From NCBI RefSeq assembly GCF_000524195.1, contig NW_020170388.1, positions 1,097,571 to 1,161,570 of the forward strand: a DNA stretch of 64,000 nucleotides. Reading direction: 5' to 3'. The notes beneath the pieces are model-generated. The model was not told the origin of the DNA. It saw only the letters and a program-made list of their open reading frames with translations, and ran no database searches. Below are positions 59,291 to 64,000 of this stretch, in pieces; within the stretch, counting starts at the first letter, position 1; each line of letters opens with the position of its first letter. The position numbers and the translations under genes are program-made. The DNA is from Echinococcus granulosus. Taxonomy: Eukaryota; Platyhelminthes; Cestoda; Cyclophyllidea; Taeniidae.

Positions 59291-62200
59291 GAAGCACAAC
59301 CCACTGAGACTAAAGTATCCGGATAGCCCAGCTCACAGTCTAAAATATGTGCCATCACTGCGTATGTTCTAGCAAACATTATTTTCTTGAAAATATGTGG
59401 GATTTTCTTGAAAAGTCTACATGCATCTCGCATGAGTATTTTTTAATCAATCTAATTTTTTTTTTGACAAGATTTGTTAGTACTCTATACAGTACCTTAC
59501 GAAAAACAAGACATAGTATAATTAACAAATTTCTAATTATAAGCGCAAAATAAAATCAGGCACGCAAGAAAATTTTGCAGTTTTAACACTTGTTTTTATC
59601 TTACTTAAATTTACGATATTACTTTGGACCTATAGAAAGTCTGCCGGAATTCTTTAAATTACTTCCTAATTCACTTTACAATTTTAATAAGACAAAACTA
59701 GTTCTAAATTGCCTTGCTTTCGCAAAGCACATTGTACTCTTTTTAGTCGCAATACTAGAGGATCCCGAGGAAAGCTGAGTGATAAATTTGGGTAAAAACT
59801 TAAAAGTGAAGGTTACGCACTACAGTCTCTCGATGTCATCGCAGCTAGAGAAGACTTGGAAGCATCAACATCAGGCATGAAAACGTTGTTTGAAACTAAA
59901 CATCCATCTTGCCAGTACTATTTAAGTCGTTTCTTAATTTTGCCTTTAATGCAAAGATTTGAATTACTGTAGTTTGTGGTTTTCCTGGCCATTTACTACG
60001 AACGCTAACCTGTCTATTTTTAGGATGGAATAAAATTGCTGATCCATGTGATAAAAGCTCATGCGGAAAGATCGAATACCGCAAGTTCCTAGTCTCCTAA
60101 TGCATGAGCTAAGGTTTGTGCACCAACTCAGCAATCAGTATTTGAAAGGCAGAATTAGTCACTAGGATGTGGTTTGAACGATTTGCGACATGGCACGATA
60201 ATGCTGCATTTCTTTGCAAATATTCCTCCTACTTCTCGATCTCATTGCATGTCTGTATTTGCCAAGATAATGACAGAGTTGCTTGTAGTCTTGCTAATAC
60301 TTCTAGGATGCCTTTAATATCAACGATTCAAGGGCGTTGTTGCAGTTAGAATAAGCTTATAGACGGTAAATTTCAGCTACTCAGAAATCAAACCGTGGTA
60401 TGAATGAAGACTGGTAACGACTTCATAGGCTGCATTTTTAAAAGTTTTGGTGAAAAAAAGTAGCAAAAGTAGTTTATGCTTAATAAGTACTTTACCTTTA
60501 CCTTTTTGCTTCATTTTTTGAAAAAACAATCATGATTTTTAAGCATTTGTACCACTATGTTTCCAAATTCTGTTCCTCTAGTTGCATAGGTAGGCCAAGC
60601 ATGATCTTCAAAAGATTTTTTATTTAGGCATTGATTTGTTGCCTCAATTGCAACTATAAGCGACGTGAGCCCATAAACACAAAGCATCACACACATACCT
60701 TCCATAAGGTTGTTGCGTGATTATAGCCTTAGGGGATGAAAAGTCACGTATCACTGTGTTATTATGTACCAGGCACGACAAATTACTTAGGCATTTGTTT
60801 CAATTTATTATATATTGGTCTGCATATCTACTTGGTTTGCGAAGTGTTGGTGATTTAGTTAAGCAACCCTGGTTTGCAATTCGCATTGCGCCGAAAAACA
60901 AACTGAACTTATGTTAGCATTCATGTACAGGAGGTAATCATTTATTTATTCAAAATATGGGAAGCACGCTTTTAGAAGAAGTTTTTGTTAGTCAGAAAAG
61001 CGAAACGGTAAAACTCAAGCAAAAATTATTAAGCGGACTGAGATGCTTTTGGTTTTAAAAGTAAGATTACTGAACGAAAACCCTACATTTCAGGGAGAGA
61101 CAGTTTCCAAATCAGCGCAAAATAAAAACAAGATTTATTCATCCTCTTTAGAGGTCGTTTCGACAAATTGACTAACCGTAGAAGTGAATTTGTTTTCCTT
61201 TGCAGTCACCAAATTTGTGCTTTATTTATGTGAGGTTAGACTTCAGTATCTCATTCGCTAAGTAGGCAAGTCTCTTCCAGAAAACAAACCAAACCATAGC
61301 AACAGCCTTTTTTAGGATAAACATCTACTTCTCCTGTCAGCTAACGGGTTATGTACCTCTTTCACCTACTTTTTAGGTTAAGATGTCGGATAAAAAGACT
61401 TTGGCACCTGTAATTTCTTCAAGTTTTAAATAATATTGCAACGGCCCTATGCCTATTTGGGATTTAATATCTTAGCTGTATTCATATTATAGGGTTTTAA
61501 AATGTTAGAGGGTTTTAAGAAAAGAAACTTATAATAAAGCATAGCTATCATTAAGAGAAATTTAGGTCGTTCTTTCGACATTATCTCATTGCAATATACA
61601 ATGCAACTACGGTGTCATGTTTTTAAAGAATTGTGGTTGACTTAGTTTTAAAATGTTTACTAACCTCAAATTCATTAAAGCATTGGCACATTCCCAAGAA
61701 CCCAAGAATTTTTTAAGGAGAATTTTGCAGCTCTCAAAATGAAAAAGGAAAATTTTTGCTGGTTTTTGGCTTTTCTGACATTTTCCTTTTTTTAAAATCT
61801 TATTTAGGTTTTTTGGTGCTGCTAATTAAAAATCCGTACATCGCCTTAGCATTTTCACCTGAACTTTATAAGTCTTAGAGATCTTACACATTTTGAAAAA
61901 CTTTTAAATGTATAAAACAATGGATCATCTTTGGACTTCCCTTAATGAAGAAACTGGCTTTAAATGAGGCAGTTCTGGAATTCTTTGTAAATTTTTTTGG
62001 AAATCCATATGGGTTACAGTTACTTACGTGTTTGTGTTTATTTTTACCTATTTTAACTAAAATACAGAATATTTTTTAAAAATAATCTATTCTTAGTAGA
62101 TGAATCATTGACATATTTGAAAATGCTGACTTCTTGTCAATCAAAATAAATGACGTGCCTCAAGATAATTTTTTGCTTGTGATAAGAACACCCTGATAGA

Positions 62201-64000
62201 ACATTTAATCTTCAAAATAGAAGAGACTTAACTAATCCATCCACTTTTATAGTTAAAATATGCTAATAGACACATTTCTTTGCTTTTCCCACTCGAGTAA
62301 TCAGTAGATTGCGCATTTTTAGTGGAATAAAATAATGAGTTAACCAGAGAAAAGAGACGTAATTGGCGCAACATAGAAAGAATAAGCTCCTATTTAGTCC
62401 GCTTTCTTCCCACCTGGTAAACTGGTAATTAGGTCACCAGGTGTATCTCACACTAAAAGTGGATCCCTTTTCCGCAAACCGGGTATACGCAAAAATATTT
62501 TTTGAACTACATTTTAACATTGGAGAAAAATTGTTGATTCGCGTAGGTAAACAATTTGCCCGACTGAGTTACCACAAAATTTCTCTCGTATCCCGACCAA
62601 AACATCACGTTTCCAACAAATTATGAAAAAAATTATAAAGTGACTTTAAAAGTCTACATGCCTATTTATGCTATCTCCAAAAATTGCTTGTTTTGAATGC
62701 AAAATTTTTTATTTAAAAGAAGATCTCTAAAGTAGAATAACGGTAAGATTAACGTGATTCTCTCCAAATTACTTAAATGTCATTTTTTGTATCCAAAATT
62801 ATTCTGCAAATTCTGTTTTAGATTTGCAAGTTCTAATTAAGACCGAACATAGAGTTTAAAAAGGATCTTAGGATCTTTCTGAGCATATAAACATTTAAAA
62901 AAATACTTTGACGAAAAGTTCCTTTTGCACATTAAACTTGGTGTTAAGATGATCTCACGTCCTAGCGCTTATTAGATATGTGACTTTCATGATATTTTTT
63001 AAAAAGTTAAGTTGTTACTCAGAGCTCTAAATTTTTACTACTTCTACTTGATTCTTTTAGAGTTTAAAAGTTAATTTTTCACAAATTCAGCTCAAAACGA
63101 AGAGCATAACCCCAAAAATGCACTAGTTATTCAATCTTCTGTAAATTATTCGAAGAATAAAAATGGTTTTCAAATACAAAAATTTGCCAGCAATTAGAAG
63201 CAATGAATTTTCACAAAAGCGGGACCTTTACTTACCTTATAGCAAAGGAGTCCTTGCTGTGAACGAATTTTCAAAAAATGAGGGTAGTTCTGAGTTTTCT
63301 AATTCTGAATATTGACCCCAAAACCCCTTGTGGTTTGAAACTCATGTTTGCAAAAGGGTTGCGTTTCATCGTTGCGTTATAAGTTTACTTAACAAGAAGA
63401 TCTTCGAAATCTATTTTATGAAGGAGTTTGCAAATTTTGTAAATAATGAGATCTTTTGTAAAATATTTTGCCAATGAATGTTACTAAATAGTCTCCAGTC
63501 CTTGCCTTACCAAGCAGTCGCCTTAGAATTATCATACCATTCTGTAGTGATTAAAACACTACATAGTTTGAAAAACAACCAAAAGCAAACGCGCACAGCG
63601 TAAATGCCCCAGTGACGCTCTGATGTCTAAAAATACTTTTAAAATTTATATGTACTTGCACTTTTTCGTTTTTCTGTCAAAACTACCACACTATAAGCAA
63701 AGCATTTCGACCTTATGCCATTTAATTATTTTAAAGTTCAGCATTCAAGTCAATTTGATTTTGTTTTCAATTTTGGTAATTTTTGTGAATTACTTTTACC
63801 GTGCACTTTCACAAGTACAGGATTCGCCCATTAGAAGTTATCTGAAGTAATAAGATAACTGAACTTCATTTATCAGCATCAAACTCAGGATAAAGAAGCT
63901 AGAAGAAAGAGTTTCATTAGTTTGAATAGAGAGTTTTTTGAGGTAAAGGTCGAGAAGATATAGAATAATAGACTTTATACAAGTTGCAAAACCTCATAAA
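59291..64000. other. Non-coding stretch to window end
   Basis: AT-rich sequence with chance ORFs of up to 75 codons. I recognise no exon, RNA gene or repeat. Confidence 0.5.

Noticed and set aside
59155..59433. 92-codon minus-strand ORF with protein-like composition
   Set aside because: Most of it coincides with copy 3 of repeat family 1, which explains its higher GC and open frame.

Overview
The window is eukaryotic nuclear DNA: AT-rich, with long introns, spliceosomal splice sites and one 100-N assembly gap. The only gene I can name is a cAMP-specific phosphodiesterase of the PDE4 family on the + strand. Its catalytic core is clearly PDE4, but more diverged than I would expect from a vertebrate, insect or nematode copy. 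Together with the long AT-rich introns this suggests a flatworm, perhaps a tapeworm. That placement is inference.

Layout. Positions 1-3270 hold no recognisable gene, only one copy of a dispersed repeat. A self-contained single-exon gene follows: an inverted CCAAT pair near 3285, an ATG at 3406, a 214-residue proline/serine-rich product with an SH3-ligand-like motif, a stop at 4050 and AATAAA at 4229. Positions 4235-13480 look non-coding. At 13487-13756 lies a decayed, codon-colinear copy of part of the PDE4 UCR1 exon. A minus-strand ORF of unknown function lies at 15887-16225. A cluster of CCAAT boxes (16696-16763) separates it from the PDE4 UCR1 exon and could drive either or both.

The PDE4 gene runs from 17075 to 44069. 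Eleven coding exons could be placed: UCR1 with a PKA-type RRGS site, two UCR2 exons, a long acidic LR2 exon, and seven catalytic exons. All junctions from UCR2 to the stop are phase-consistent. One junction, UCR1 to UCR2, is not, so a short LR1 exon is probably missing from the model. One intron is GC-AG. The predicted enzyme keeps the metal-binding residues and the invariant Gln. It has Ser where PDE4 normally has the adenine-contacting Asn, and His in place of Asp inside the HDxxHPG motif. The stop lies 23 bases before the assembly gap.

The remaining 19 kb (44576-64000) shows no intact gene. It holds a degenerate Ty3/gypsy-type pol fragment on the minus strand (52849-53235), two diverged copies of a repeat of about 300 bp (55000 and 58710), a further copy of the repeat seen at position 101, and a weak tRNA-Cys-like relic. 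I found no CRISPR array, operon or rRNA gene. I see no wholly new system. The most interesting points are the dead UCR1 exon that lost its PKA site, the substitutions in the PDE4 active site, and the paired CCAAT architectures.
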